DNA from: Trileptium ribeirensis
Lineage: Eukaryota; Nematoda; Enoplea; Enoplida; Thoracostomopsidae
Direction: 5' to 3'
Assembly (NCBI GenBank): GCA_030248225.1
Contig: JASANE010016281.1
Span: 1 to 64,000, forward strand
DNA: 64,000 nucleotides
The position numbers and the translations under genes were made by a program. The notes beneath the pieces are model-generated. The model had not been told where the DNA came from and did not search any database. It was given only the letters and a program-made list of their open reading frames with translations. Positions 11,801-26,800 of this stretch are shown in pieces (positions within the stretch are counted from its first letter, which is position 1; each line of letters starts with the position of its first letter).

Positions 11801-14800
11801 TAACGTAAACACCGCATAAAGATAAATGAGTATTGTCCAGTGTATCACTTACATATACAAGTTGGTACCGTTGGACTGAATGAGCCGCTAGATTGACAAG
11901 TAGTTGGATTGTTGGATGGCGTATCGACTTCATAGCCACTGTTGCAGGTAAGTGTTACTGCAATACCTTCATATATTGTGCTTGGTGAATACAAACCGTT
12001 AGAATCCAATGGTGCGGTGCAGGTTCCTGAAATAGTTGCCTGGTGTACTTGTTCATTCCGCTTTCTAATTAATAAATTCTATTATTAATTTACACATACA
12101 ACAGGTACTTTAAAAACTGCACGCAAATGTTATGATAGTCAGCAAATGTAAAAAAAAATAATTTTTCCCAAATGATTTGCTTAACTTTTATGCTGTCTGA
12201 GTCGCCTTGGTCAGCATAATTCCTATCATTTCGCGATAAAGATGTTACGTATTGTCACAGGTTGAAAACATAGTACCCCGTAGAATTGCACTTATATTCC
12301 TTAAACTGTGACAGTGACCGTGACGCACACAAAGTTGTTTCATACTGACAAAGTTGTTAATAAGAACTACTAATAACTAATAATATATTTATATAGAGTT
12401 GTTTCGGCTAACCTTACATTGGTACATTAGTTTCCTAATCTCGTAAACCTCGTTAAAATTGAAAATGGTGTTAAATACAGTAAGTTCGTTTTAAAATTAC
12501 CTTAGTCTCCTGTTCTGATGTGCAAGTTAGTGATATACTGAATTAAACGGTGCGACTATGACGCTGAAACAACGTCGCTTATCTAAAAATTCCTAATTTT
12601 TATTTGGGTTTTGAGGCATATCTTTGTTTTTGAAATAGGAATGGTGGTGGCCACAGTTTGAGTTTAGTTATCCGGTAGCTATCCTTAGCCGCTGGAGAGA
12701 TACCAGATAACTCCGCAATATGAATAATATCGCGCTAGTTTTCGTTGTCGTGCGTTCTCCTGAGGCATTCTACTGCTCTTCGACCAGTCTATGTCGTTCC
12801 ACTGACAAGCCGGTTTGTCTTTAGTCGTACCCTTGGTTGGATACCAGGTCCAATTCCTTGTAGGATCGTGTTTGATGCTGTGTGCTGTGTCAGGGTGAGA
12901 GGACGCGTATAAAAGACTTTGTAGTTGCCGCCTGCGGACTGTTTCCAGTAGAATTTCATGTGGTCCGATTTGTTCGCGGATTGATGAGTCAGTACTGTGC
13001 CCAGTGAATGGTATATTTTGTAATCTGCAATAACACCGCACTTCGAAGACCCCCAATTCTATTTTCTAGTTTCTGTAGTAGGGACCACGGTTCGCAGCCA
13101 TATATTGCTGTGAACGTAAGTACAGTTTTCATTAAGTTGACCTTCACTTTCATAGTAACTACAGCTTTTCCATTTTGTCTTCATTTTTGAGAGATGTCGA
13201 TAGGCTATGACCAATTTTGTTTTCACGTCTTGAACCGATGATCCGACTTCATTTTAAGGCACCCCAAGATACATGAAGTCTCTTGCCTGGCTCAGTTGCT
13301 TATTTTCGACTTTTATTTTGATTGTAAGATCAATTGTGGTATGCGGTGTTGTCACGACTTTGCTCTTATCTGTAGAAAAGAGATATCCATGCCGAGTCTG
13401 CTAGCTGCTGTATCCAGTCGCTGTGTGACATTGGCAAGCTTTATTTGGGTTGCGGCCAGTAAGTCGATGTGGTGGGCAAATCTCAAATTGTATATTTGTT
13501 TTCTAGCGACGCTTATACCGCCATCAAACCCATCTAGTTCTCACATCACCATTTCTTTCTGAAAATGTTGAATAAATATGGCAATAGCAAATAGCCGTGC
13601 CTAACACCCATAGTCGTCTTGAACTATTCGCTGATTGTGTTATCATGTAACACAGTCAGCTAGTGTTTACATACAATGATTTTATCGGCCTCATAAAAGT
13701 TCGGGTATGGTATGTTTCTTCATCATCAGCCGCATGCCAAACTCTATCGAAAACCTTGTTGAAGTCAATGAAATTGTGAAATATACGGATACGGTGATTG
13801 CGGTACTCTTCAAACAGAACACTCAAACTGATAAATTTGAGTCAATGTATTAGTGTAGTTCTCAAACCCTGTATTTCCCTCTGGAAATGTGGTTTGAGCT
13901 TGTGGTTTCAGTCAGTTAAGAATGACGCTCTATACTATTTTACTGGAGTGGCTTCTCATACTAATTGATCTAAAATTTGTACACAGCGTCATGTCACCTT
14001 TTTTGAGTAACAAACCTACGATGGATTTGGTTCATGCTATTGGCCAAACTCTTGCATTCCATACTTAATTACGGATCTTATAAATGATGTCAACAGTGGC
14101 TCTGCTTGTATTCAGTAATTCAGCTGGAATGTTACACCACGTGCGATATGTCAGATTTCATTGTGTGTATGACTTTTTTATTTTCTCAACCGAAATGTCC
14201 GGTTTGACATCTAGATTATCCTTCGGCAATAGCTGGAACAGCTCGTGCAACATTTCAGGGTCGGTATCTATTTTATAATTGCATAATGCGGGTGTCCATT
14301 TTAGTTGCGTGCACTTGGGTTGTTTTCTTGTCAAGTCAGTTCACGGTGGTAAAAGCGATGAACGCGAACAAATCACGATTTTCCCTAAAGGCGTGTTCAC
14401 ACGCTCAAACTTTTTGCTCAAATTTTGATCAAAATTTGAGCTCTAATTTTGTTCAAATTTTGATCAAAATTTGAATGCATATTTTTTGTATTTTCAGCAA
14501 GTTTGAACGTGTGGACGCTGTCAAACTTTTCAATAATATTTCTCTTGCCAAATATTTTACGTGAAAAAGTGTGAGCTCAAATTTTGATCTGAAATTTTGA
14601 AATATTACAATTTTCATTTAAAAATTACCGTCAAATTTTGATCAAAATTTGAGCAAAAACTTTGAGCGTGTGAACACGCCTTTATCCACGCGTATACGAT
14701 ATGCGACGCAGTAAAGGCGTGTTCACACGCTCAAACTTTTTGCTCAAATTTTGAGCTCAAAATTTGAGCTCAAAATTTGATCTAATTTTGATCAAAATTT

Positions 14801-17800
14801 GACGATGATTTTTAAATGAAAATTGCGATATTTCAAAATTTGAGATCAAAATTTGAGCTCAAACTTTTTCAGGTAATACATCTCGTCCATGATTGGCTAC
14901 AGGAACATTCATGAAATGTTTGAACTGTGTTCACACGTTCAAACTTGCAAAAAATGCAAAAAAAGTTGCTTTCAAATTTTGATCAAAATTTGATCAAAAT
15001 TTGAGCTCAAATTTTGATCAAAATTTGAGCAAAAAGTTTGAGCGTGTGAACACGCCTTAACGCGTAGACGTTGTTCACGGTCATTTATTTTGCGATTTAT
15101 CATAGCATTTTGCTGACCGTGTACAAGTGAAAACCAATCGTGTTTTTCTCGTATGCCATAATACACAAATAGACCTCGAAATATGCTGTCTGATTCAGAA
15201 TGTCATTTGATCAACGCGGACACATACGCGTGAAATGGACAAATGTGCGTGAACTAATGTTCGCGTCCATAAATATTCGAATAGCAATGGAAAAATGTGA
15301 ACGCGAATTTCTACGCGAATCAATTCGTGTTGACGAAAGAACAACCTTGGTGTACGCACCTAAAATGGACTCACGCATAATTCGTTTGTCTACCTTTCGT
15401 CCGCATCCGCCAGTAGTATACCATTGTTGCGGATGTTAGAGATTTTACTTGTGGACTTCAGTGCAGTAAGTTCGTTCAAGCAAATGAAACCGGCCTTTGT
15501 ATCATGTTTGAAACCATCATGTACATCAGCGCAATGCTGCTATATCATACATCATACATGCCGAACAGGGTTCAATGGACCCGAGGTGCTGGTCTACCCC
15601 CTAGACGGTACCATTCTGCCCCCTCCCCTCCCCAGGTTCTTCATACTCCCGCGCCCTGAAAGCTCGGGGAGAACTTTAATAATTTTAATAACACATAATG
15701 AATAAAATTGACAAAAATTGGGGTAAATTTTTGTCTTCGGGGGTCGTCAGCTTTTGGCAGGACCAACTCCCCTCCCCGATGACCTGCCACCGCGGCATAT
15801 ACCACCCCTGACATGATGTCCGACCCCGCGATCTCGGAGCGTCAGTATTTCTGTGCTATATACATTGATCCTGTGCCACTTGAATTTCAGCATTTACTTC
15901 TCTGTTGCCTTCTTATAAGCCACGTTATCTTCTATAGAATCAAATCGTATACATTTCACTTGTCTCCATTCATTGCATATTCCAGCTAGCCTTTAGTTTC
16001 ATGGCTTTATGACGTCTCTTAACATCCCAGAACTTCTGCGGCCGCATCATTCATGGCAATGTTGAAGCATTCCGTTAATTCCTTTGAGTCTTCTAGATTC
16101 AGTCACCGTACCAACTGCCTCTCATTGCTACGCTGAATGATGTTCCGACCTTGTGGTTCTTTCAGTTTGTGGCTGTTGTATCGAACACGTTTGGTTTACA
16201 TTTATTGGATTTTTTTGTTCATTCTAATAGATTTGACGGATTCGTTGACCTCACGAGTATTGACAATATAAATAGGAAGTTGATAAAAATCGAACAATAT
16301 AACCTATAGAGCCACTCTTAGGAGATATAAAAATTTTAGGTAAATAGATGGCTATGATTTTGACAGAAATGTCAGCTACAGAAAAATATTGGCTTTCCCT
16401 TAATTGTTCAAAGATGGCGAACGAATTTGAATCCCTAATTCAAATATAAGTATTCAGTATTATCGCTGAATAAATTTATTTCTAAGTTATGGTATTGTCG
16501 CACGCACCTTTTGTAACAACGGATACTAGTAACTGTAATTTGTAGCAAATGTCCCTTGTTATATTAGGACATTCTGACTCGCTGCAACGTGTTATTGCTG
16601 GGAGATACGTAATTTGACACATTAACGCTCAGTGACGTCAAATGACATCAGCGTGCATTGTAATGCGGGATTCACGTTATAATGTCTCCACCAGTTGGAA
16701 CTTTTGTCCCCCTGTAGTGTAGGCTATACCGTTGAGACAGTAACAGCGACACCCATACCATATACAAAATATGAGGGGGTCAGGAACACCCTTAGCTACT
16801 GCATTTTGACAGTAGAGTGCCGCGGGAATCCTATTGTTGTGCAGTGACAGTGTGGCATACACCGCATAGTATTATAGTATGGTGACTTCCATATTGTAAA
16901 CTACTGAATAAAAATTTTTTATCGTTGAAAACATTTTATTCTGACTCTGAAATGTAGAATGCAAGATAAATTCACAAGTGACACTTGAATCTATCTAGTG
17001 CAATCCTAGACAGGTGCTCCGTAGGCTATATGGAATTGATCCAACAGTATAGCCGATACATCAAAAAACGTAAAACTAATATGGTGTGCTTGACACCCTC
17101 TAAAATAACGCTAACAGCTAGCTAGCTACCCTATGAACATATATTCAAAAAGTAGAGGGTGTCTAAGACACCCTGTTGCCGGGTGTGCCTGCCACAGGGT
17201 GGGGTACATAAGTTCCAACTGGTGGGGACATTATAACGTGAATCCCGCATAAATTGTTGAGTAATTTTAATTTGCGGTATGGTATAAATTGTTCTTTGTT
17301 ATCGGCCGGCTTCGCATGATTCCTTAAGCATCCTGGCAACGACTCTTGTATAGCTCTAAGTCCAACTATTATTTTTAGAGCAAAGTATCTTTAAAATTAG
17401 AAGATTAAATTGAAAGATATTTACTTTTACATTCCGGAGTAGAAATCGACCACTGCCCTGTTGCAGCCTGGCATGTTCCTGATGTTGGTGTAGAAGGCAC
17501 CATTTCGTAATCTGAGTCACAAGTGAAGCTAATCGTACTGCCTTCGAGCTTGTTAATGTTGTCGCCATACACTGTATCTCCGTTCGTCGGATCCGTGACT
17601 GCAGAACAAGTCCCTGATTATAAAATACTTGCCAGTGCGACAATTAAGGAACATTATGAAATTTCATAAATGTAGCGCCGCCACCGCTCAGCCCCCCATG
17701 CACCCCAACCAGCCGATCTTTCCGAGAGGTCGATAGCCGCTCCCCGCCCCCGCGACACCGGCTAACCTCTTAGGGCCTGGTACCATGAGCATGTATGATT

Positions 17801-20800
17801 ATAAAAATATTTGTAGATCAAGAACGGATATCCATATTCATATTTTGTAGAACTGGTTGTATCCACTGGCACATAATGGTAAATATGCATCTGGCTGTAT
17901 GTCTTCGTTTCGAAAGCAGAAATTAAACCAACGCAACTTTCTGACTAAAACAAAAGACTGGGCCGGACTAAAATCAGGCAAAATATTGATGGTATGTTTA
18001 CAATATATGGTTGCGTTCGATTGAAGATGCACCTAAGAATGGTTTATATCCAATAACCGAGTTTAATTATGCGATTCATTAGATTTACGTATTATTCATA
18101 CCTTAAACGGGATAGCCAATAACGAAAAACAACGGTGTTATACCTTGCGGTCACATACGTAGCATTTCATTACAGCTCATTTGTAGGTGTAAGTTTATTA
18201 AAGGCGTGTTCACACGCTCAAACTTTTTGCTCAAATTTTGATCAAAATTTTAGCTCAAATTTTGATCAAATTTTGCTCAAAATTTGAAAGCAACTTTTTT
18301 GCATTTTTTTGCAAGTTTGAACGTGCGTACACAGTTCAAACATTTCATTAATGTTCCTGTCGCCAATCATGGACGAGATGTATTACCTGAAAAAGTTTCA
18401 GCTCAAATTTTGATCTCAAATTTTTAAATATTCTACACCGTTATCACTAAAGGCGTGTTCGTACGCTCTAACTTGCTGCTCAAATTTTGATCCAAATTTG
18501 AGCTCAAATTTTCATCAAAATTTGAAACCATCTTTTTTCGTATTTTTGCAAGTTTGAACGTGTGAACACTGTTCAAACTTTTCATGAATATTCCTGTACC
18601 CAATCATGGAAGAGAAGTATTACAAGAAAAAGCTTGAGCTCAAATTTTGATCTCAAATTTTAAAATATCGCAATTTTTATTAAAAAATCAATGTCAAATT
18701 TTGATCAAAATTTGATCAAATTTTGAGCTCAAAAGTTGAGCAAAAAATTTGAACGTGTGAACGCAGCTTTAAGGCGTGTTTACACGCTCAAACTTTTTGC
18801 TCAAATTTTGATCGAAAAGTTTGAAATATTGCCTTTTTTCTTAAAAAATTACTGTCAAATTTTGATCAAAATTTGTTCAAATTTTGAGGTCAAATTTTGA
18901 GCTCTAAATTTGAGCAAAAAGTTTGACCGTATGAACACGCCTAAATACACGTGCATTTACCGTAGTGTTTGTGCTATAGTGCTTGCCGGTTCCTAAATGC
19001 TGTTGTTGTTACCATGTAATAAAGATTTTCTTTGTCACTATAAACATCTCTCAATAACTGCTAATATATACAGTGCTGTGAACTGAATAGAATTTCAGTT
19101 CACAGCACACTGATTTTAAGTTGTATTTGATGACACCGGCGGTTTCATTAGTGCCCTCTAATTTTAGAGGGGGTTCATCATGGGCAGACCCCAAAATTTG
19201 GGAAGAAGGGAAAGGGACGGACGAACATGCAAAGATTTTGAACCATCTAGTACCATATGCGTCAATGTTTAATGATAGACCTCAAATCCGGACGCCGTCC
19301 AGTGCTAAATATAGTACAATCTTGCTATAGTTTGCCTAGATTTAGGATTTGGTGTTTTATACGTGGCATTGTAGGTCGTGCAAATCCTTTATATGCGAAT
19401 CGATCAAATTTTCGAACAAACAAAGCATTTACAAAGATCAAATTTGTGTTGTAGTAAGAGAATCTTTTTGACAGACAGTCGTCCGCTGGCCACGATCATC
19501 CATTGATCCGTCTGCCAGTCGTTGGCTGTCGGTTGGTCGTTTGACTTCGACCGTTGCCCAAAACTATTCTACATCACAACACTAAAGCTCATGCAGTGAC
19601 CATTGCGTGTTTGCTATGTACTGGTTTCTAAATACAGCTGTTGTTACAATACAATGATAATTTTGTTTGTAACTATAAACTTCGCTTTGATAACGTCGTA
19701 CATCCTGCATTCCAGAACCACATCATTGGCACCCAGATATTATGAATGTTAATCTTTGTTTTGGTATATTACTTGTAATAATATTGTTATATGTTTGATG
19801 GTCTCAAGGTATCCTAGTAAAGCAGTGCTGTATCGTGAAACTCAATGATTTGTTGTTCTAAACAATAATCATTTCATGAACTACGAGATGTCATTGTAAA
19901 ATTCAAACAATGATTCTTTGAAATTTCACTGAAATTTATAATACTAAATAATAATAAATAAACTTTATATTTTGGAAAAATAATTTTTTCAAAATTTAAA
20001 GGAATAATTCTTTGAAACTTAAAAGAATATCTGGTGCAAAAAACTTAGGATATTTCTCTTAAATTTGATGGAAAGTATTTTGAGTACACAATCAACGTCG
20101 TCACGCTTTAACATAAGCGATTCAAAGCGAAAAGACTAAAAATTCGTGCAAAATTGCCAAAGCATACATTGGAATGTGCTCCGTTTTTGCTCCATTTACG
20201 AAATTTACGTACGAAACTTCGGTCCCCGATCGTAAACCACGCGTAATACTGGGCGGTCAAAAATCAAAACCATAAATGCAACAAAAAGGCCTATAATGCG
20301 CTAATAACCATAAAGTGACCCCAACAACCATCTTATTTTGTAACTTAACTTAAAATATGTCAATGAACTCTTTTAGATCAAATGAAATTTGGCGCCATGT
20401 TGCCTTCAACAAAGTGACTCTGCGACAGAAATTTAGTCATTCTATGTTCGCCAAAACGTAATCAAGCTGGCCCAAATCTTGAGAACAAAAACCTGTCTAA
20501 TTTGAATTAATCCAGTTTTGTTCACGAACTTAACTATGGAACCGATTTGTTTGGGATGTCACGAATTGTTAACTTTGCTTGCAAACGCTGAATGTCGTAG
20601 GAATCTGAAAAATGGTAGGAATTTAAAGCGAAATCGCGCCAAATTGAAAATCGCCAAAATGCAGTCTGAACACAAGGCATAATTATTTTTACACTTGGAT
20701 TTGACTTTGCCAATCCAAAAACCTAATGAAATTCCGCCATTTTCAGTAATAAGGGTTTGCGATTCGATATCCGTTATTCCAAATAGGTTGGTTGGCAGCG

Positions 20801-23800
20801 TCATCTTAAATTTACTCACACTAAATACTTACGTTTGCAAATCGGCAGAGTTGGGTTAAATGTTCCATCCGACTGGCACGTGACCGGGTTGGTTGCTGTT
20901 GGATCAACGATATAGCCACTTACACACGTTAGCGTTGTTGTCTCACCGTTGTTCAACGTTGTTGGTGAATACGATCCATTCTGAACCGATGTCGTCGTGC
21001 ATGTTGGTGCCGATGCTAAATTTAAACGGTTCACAATCGGAAAGCATATTAAAACAGTGAAACCTGAAACAACAATTATGCCATTCTTGTACTTTCATTG
21101 AGCTTCGTGCACAGCAGATTTTCAAATAGCTGTCCGTTTTAGCATGGCATTTCACAAATTCAAACCAACATGCAAATGATAAAATTGCACTTATGCATTA
21201 GTAAACTTAAGATGCGCCCCTACCATCCACTCCTGTCATTAGAAATTGGGGATCGCTTTTTGCCGTACTAACCATCCATCAATATATAAAAGAACATAAA
21301 ATTGGTGTTTTGGGCAACGCATCCAAACCTATAAGTGACAAAAAATTGCTCTATTAACGATTGCTTCAAAAACATTAAGTAACTGATTTTATTACCATTT
21401 GACATTTGATATACAAAATTTTTATTTTATTATCGAACGAAAATTCTCCCATTTAGTGTTTTATAGCCCGCATATCACATGTAATGTTCGCGAACTACAC
21501 GTATTACCAGTAATAAAACGAAATGTCTTAGCGTAAAGAAAAAAAATGTGAAATACGAGTTGCCATTGTGCGTTATAAAACGAATTTGTAGCCAAACAGC
21601 AAATAAGTGCATTCATTCTATTAACGAACATAAACTACCCCATTTTGCAATCAGAGCTCTGCTTTCGCGAACGGAAATCTTTGAGTATGCAATGGACTTC
21701 GAATTGTGAATGTTTTGTTCCCTGACAGGATTTTGTACATAGTATTAAAACAGGACGATATGGGGTGCAGGTTAATTTTACTCATGTATTAAAATGCGTT
21801 CTTGTAATCATTCGATTGAATTTGATCATACACTTTAAAATCTGAGGAGGAAGACAATTTCTCTGAAATTTTCGGGGTGCTACATAAAAAACTTATAAAT
21901 TTAAAAATTTTGCGTATTGAGAAATTCGAATCGCCCAGCAATTTTCTTTGTGCCTTCCGCATAATACACTAAATACCCAATAATTTAAAAAAATTTGTGG
22001 ATGATAATAAATTACATGCATTCAGTAATTTTCTAGATGGTAACAAGACCCATTAATTTTGAATTTGGTTAATCAGATTTTGTTTACCTCTCAGTTTTAA
22101 CATGGATCGCGTATAACTATGATTTCTTATTCCTAATATTGCATATTGGCGAAAATCCGTTTCTTGATCACACACTATTATAGACTTATAGAAAATTTAT
22201 TTGCTCTTAGACAATCTCTTTTAGAATATCATGTGATGAATTCGGATAATTAGCATACAAAATAGTAGTGTTCGTACATCTGACTATTGGCGTTCGCTAA
22301 AATACAACTACCGACATCACAATTGTCAGCATATGTATTTTCCTAATTCAAAAACAAAAGCACCGATGTTATACTTACCTAATGTTGAAAAAATACGGTG
22401 TCATAGAATAATACGCGCACCGATTCGATAATTTACAAATCATTCGTAGCTTGGTGCTAGCTGTCGCACATTATGTTTATAAGCGCTTTCTCTTAACGTT
22501 ACGAACTACGAAGTGTTTGCAATATTTATTATATGTAACAGGTCCGTTCCGGCCCCGTTACGAACGTTTTCACGATTTCAGCTCCAAAATCATACGGAAT
22601 CACGTTGCAAAATAGACCGAGTAAGCATGGTTCGTTTTATAAAGTGTATATCATTTATGGTTATTTTTATAAAAATGTTGTGAATTATGCCGTATATTAT
22701 TCATGGTTCCTTTTTATAAAAAATGTTGTGCATTATGCCGTATATCATTCATGGTTCCTTTTATAAAAATGTTGTGAATTATGCCGTATATCATTTACGG
22801 TTCCTTTTATAAAAACGTTGTGGATTATGCCGTATATCATTTATGGTTTCTTTTATAAAAATGTTGTGAATATCATTTGTGGTTCCTTTTACGAAAAGAT
22901 TGTGAATTATGATGTGTATATATCTGACATTATGTTTGTCGAATTCTTACCAGGACGAGTGCTGTTATTTGACTGAATTAGAGAGAATTAAGCTGTTTAA
23001 ACCGACGCGTAAAACCGAACATGGAACCCCTACCGATAGGAAAAAGGAATCACGTATAAACCCCAATCAGCCGCCACTATACGTTAAAACTTTGACGGTT
23101 ATGACCGTCCGGGAATAGGAGACCAGTGGCTGCACGTTCAAGTTAACAAGTTTATTAAGACAGAAATCAAAAATATTAAGTCTACTTGGTTTTAGCTGCA
23201 TATTAAGCAATGGTCACGGAAATCTCCATTCACTACCAACTAGCTTTACACGTACGGTAGCTTTCGAGCTTACAAAAAACAACGGATACCGGGTTAATTT
23301 GATGGCCGTGTAATAGGTTCGTTGACAAACCTACACGCGTTGAGTCCCATTTTGGGCATCTTGAGTGATTGCACGGGATGGTGACAAATTATAGGTGACA
23401 AAATCGAATTCTTTCTGATTCCCCGCGGTCATAGGTAAGACAAAGCAAAATGGACGCTTCACGTCCAGATTTTACACGACTTGCTGCTTTTGAATTAGGA
23501 TTGTAGAATATTCCTGAGCTGGCCACAGTAAAATTTTCTTGAACGTGCACGCCATAGGAATAGGGACTCGTTAAAGGGTTTGCTACTATTGTTTCCAAAT
23601 TTATATCGTAGTGGATTGTTCGATGCTCATGCCGTGTTTGAGCTTGGACAAAAACGCAGATTAGGAACGGAGGACTAGCCTCTGTCGGGCTTTAGGAAGC
23701 CCTTAAAATTTCTTTTATTCTACTGAGCTAGGAAAATTTGGGTTAAGCACTCCAGCTTGAGTTTAACGTGTTTGCTGTCTACACGGAATGCTGTTTAGGA

Positions 23801-26800
23801 GTCGTCTCGATTTGATTATTCTTCGCTGGCTTTAGAGCGCTTAGATGAATTTGGTAGGCACTTCATGCGAACACAAAAATTACCAGGATGACTGACCGGA
23901 GAAAATACTAGGTGACTATTCTGACACCCGTATGATTGAAAAAGGAGCTAGGGGAATAAGGCCCCCAGCTGTTCAAAATTTCACCGACCCCAGTCGGTGA
24001 CGATAACGCTTCGTTTTGTGGTAATACATCAGTTTTAGGCCCAAAAGACTACCTTAAGGAAACAATTACGTTTACCAGTGTTCGCTACTGTACCCTGAAA
24101 TTGTCTTCTCTTGAGACCTATGTCCAAAAATAAACATCTTTGAATTTAACTGATAGTAAACCCTCGTGCCATAGCTGGTAAGGGCTCTTGCGAAAAAGGC
24201 CCTTCGTGTTCCCGCCGCCAAACATGGAAAACATTTCAGTCGTACTGTTAGGTAGGTAAGGTTGCCAGCGACAATAAAATAAACCTAAGAATATGTAGTA
24301 TTGCAAATGTACCGCTAGGGTAAAGTATTTAGCGCCCCTCGCGACACTATATCACCGGCGTTGCTCTGAGTAGCGATCAGATTGCAGTAAGAAGCTCGCG
24401 TAGTCGGGTTTAGCCCTGTTTTCTCGTAGTCCCGCCTAACGTCCGTCGCTATGTGAAATTACTCGTCGTTCGTGGTGACACGCTTTAAGGAGCAATCTTC
24501 GAAGCTCTCTAGAGCCCCTGTTTGCTGTGCCCCATAGCTGAAACAATTGCTAGCATTGAGATGTAGCATTGATAACTGCCGCTAGTCCGCGCGCGCGCGG
24601 GTATCTGCACGCTCCGCCCCTGTATTCTTCCGTTTTGTACCCCGTTCTTCCAGCTTGTTGAGCTGGAACTCCGACAGTGAGTTAATACTATGCTTCCCCT
24701 AACAGATTCATCTTACACGCCTCTCTAGCCTAGGAAGCACTCGCCCCGACAATAAGCTTTAATCGTGTTAATAAACTCGTATCGTTGACACCGAGTACAG
24801 TCTTACTTCTTTCCGAGACGATAGGGATTTTTATGGTTTGCCCGCACGGACGAGCATGCACTGCCCGTCATGGCTTGGGGGCCAGAATGTCACAAGCCCT
24901 GACGAGCATAGCCTCCTAACTCATTTATTTCGTTTTACCACTGGAACCAAGGAATTTAACTCGTTCACCGCGATAACTTGAAAAGTTCACTAGGAATTTA
25001 CTCTGTTTACATCGATATAGAAATTATTAAGGGAGCAGGCCACGCCATCGACAATCCGACGTTAAACTTCCAGGACCTGTCGGAACCCTGTGGGGCCACA
25101 TAGGCTACAATGCTCTAGGACTTAGCATATCAAGATCTGAATTAGGCAAATCAACTTGAGCTTCAAATTTCTAAGGACATTTTCGTCTTTTATTTCAACA
25201 TTTAACACAATAAATTAGAACCAAATAACTTCCGGTGACTTTAGGATAGGGAATAGCGGCTAGTCTCCATGACCTGTTTATCAGGTGTCGGTGCTAGCCT
25301 CCCTGGGGGACCTCAGAAATCATATCAGAAACTAGACACGTGCGCAACCAGTCGGGCGGGGTCCGAACACACACCGTGAAGCGCGCCTGCGGCCTGCTAA
25401 GCTCCGTAGCTTCTTGGGTCTGACCAAGAATAGGGTCAAAAAATTAGCATTCACGGTCCGCTCTTGAGGCTACGATAGCCGGGATCGTATGGGCATGGTG
25501 TTAGGAAGTTGCGCCGTGCAGCTGCGTCACCGTTATTACAATAAACCCTCGGTCGTTTACAGCAATGCTTCTCAACTTTCGCGTGCTACAAACATTTCAA
25601 TAATTTTGAAGAACGTAGGCTGGCTGCCGGATGTCCGCAGCGCTAGCTAAACTTGTATCATTAAACGCATTTCAGTAACTTATGAATTATGTTACATATT
25701 TATAAACCAGTGAGGAAGGTAATATGTATAAATTTTCGAAACTTAAATCCGAAACAGTATCGAAAAGGTTTCGACAGAAAATATGAATCAAAATTATAAA
25801 AAAATAATAGGAGCAAAACCATCTGTAATTAGTATAAAAATCTAGCTTTTATGATCCTGTGCAAGTAACGGAGCAATAACGACTGAAATTTCAATATCAG
25901 AATTATATTATACAGGCAGAGAAAAAAACTTGATACTCGTGCATCGAAAGGAAAGCAGGGTCAATAAACATAGTCTGATTCCACCGAACTTCACAATACA
26001 TTTGCGACTAAGAAATTAATTTTAGCAATCAAAAATAAACACATTTTAGCTACATACACTGTAGTGATCATACATAACTTAGAAATATTTCCTAAAAGCC
26101 ACTAACGTTGACAAGTTGGAACCGTTGGACTAAATGAGCCGCTGGACTGACATGTGGTTGGATTATTCGACGGCTGGTCGACGTTATAGCCGCTGTTGCA
26201 GGTTAGTGTAACTGTAATGCCATCATATATTGTGGAAGTTGGTGAATAAGACCCGTTGGGATCCACAGGCGCACTGCATTTTCCTGAAAAAATGACGATA
26301 GTATGAATATGCATTCACCACCTTTACAGCCCAAGTGTGAAGCATAGTTCAAATTATTTGAAAAATACTGAAATAATTTTAATGACTTGTGTTGTCTAAA
26401 TAGAGTATATCCAGAAGATGAGAATCCGGACATAGAACAACAAATTTTGGCCTTGACTATGAAACAACACTTTTGTGAAATCAAAGAACTTAAAATTTTG
26501 GCCTGAAAACTTAGGGCATCCTGGCATCGTATAACGTATTACAGTCTAGGAGGCAGAGTAAAAATCCTATGCAGGTCATTTGCTAAAAAGTAATTTTCAA
26601 AACATGCACTTCGTTAGGAACTGCCTTTCGGCTGGCTAAATGTTTTTAGTTACCTTCTTTATCAGATGAGATCAGTGAATGTCCTCCTGAAATGTGAGAT
26701 GCGTCAAGTAAATGTCATGTGATAATGATAAAGAAACCAATGTACCTATTACAGCACATTTGTATTTAGCCATATAAATATTTTTTCATGTGGTTGAAGT

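Noticed and set aside
11355..11939. 194-codon minus-strand open frame
   Set aside because: It starts in the wrong frame of a CCP exon and runs into intron sequence with a repeat pair. There is no domain or splice support.
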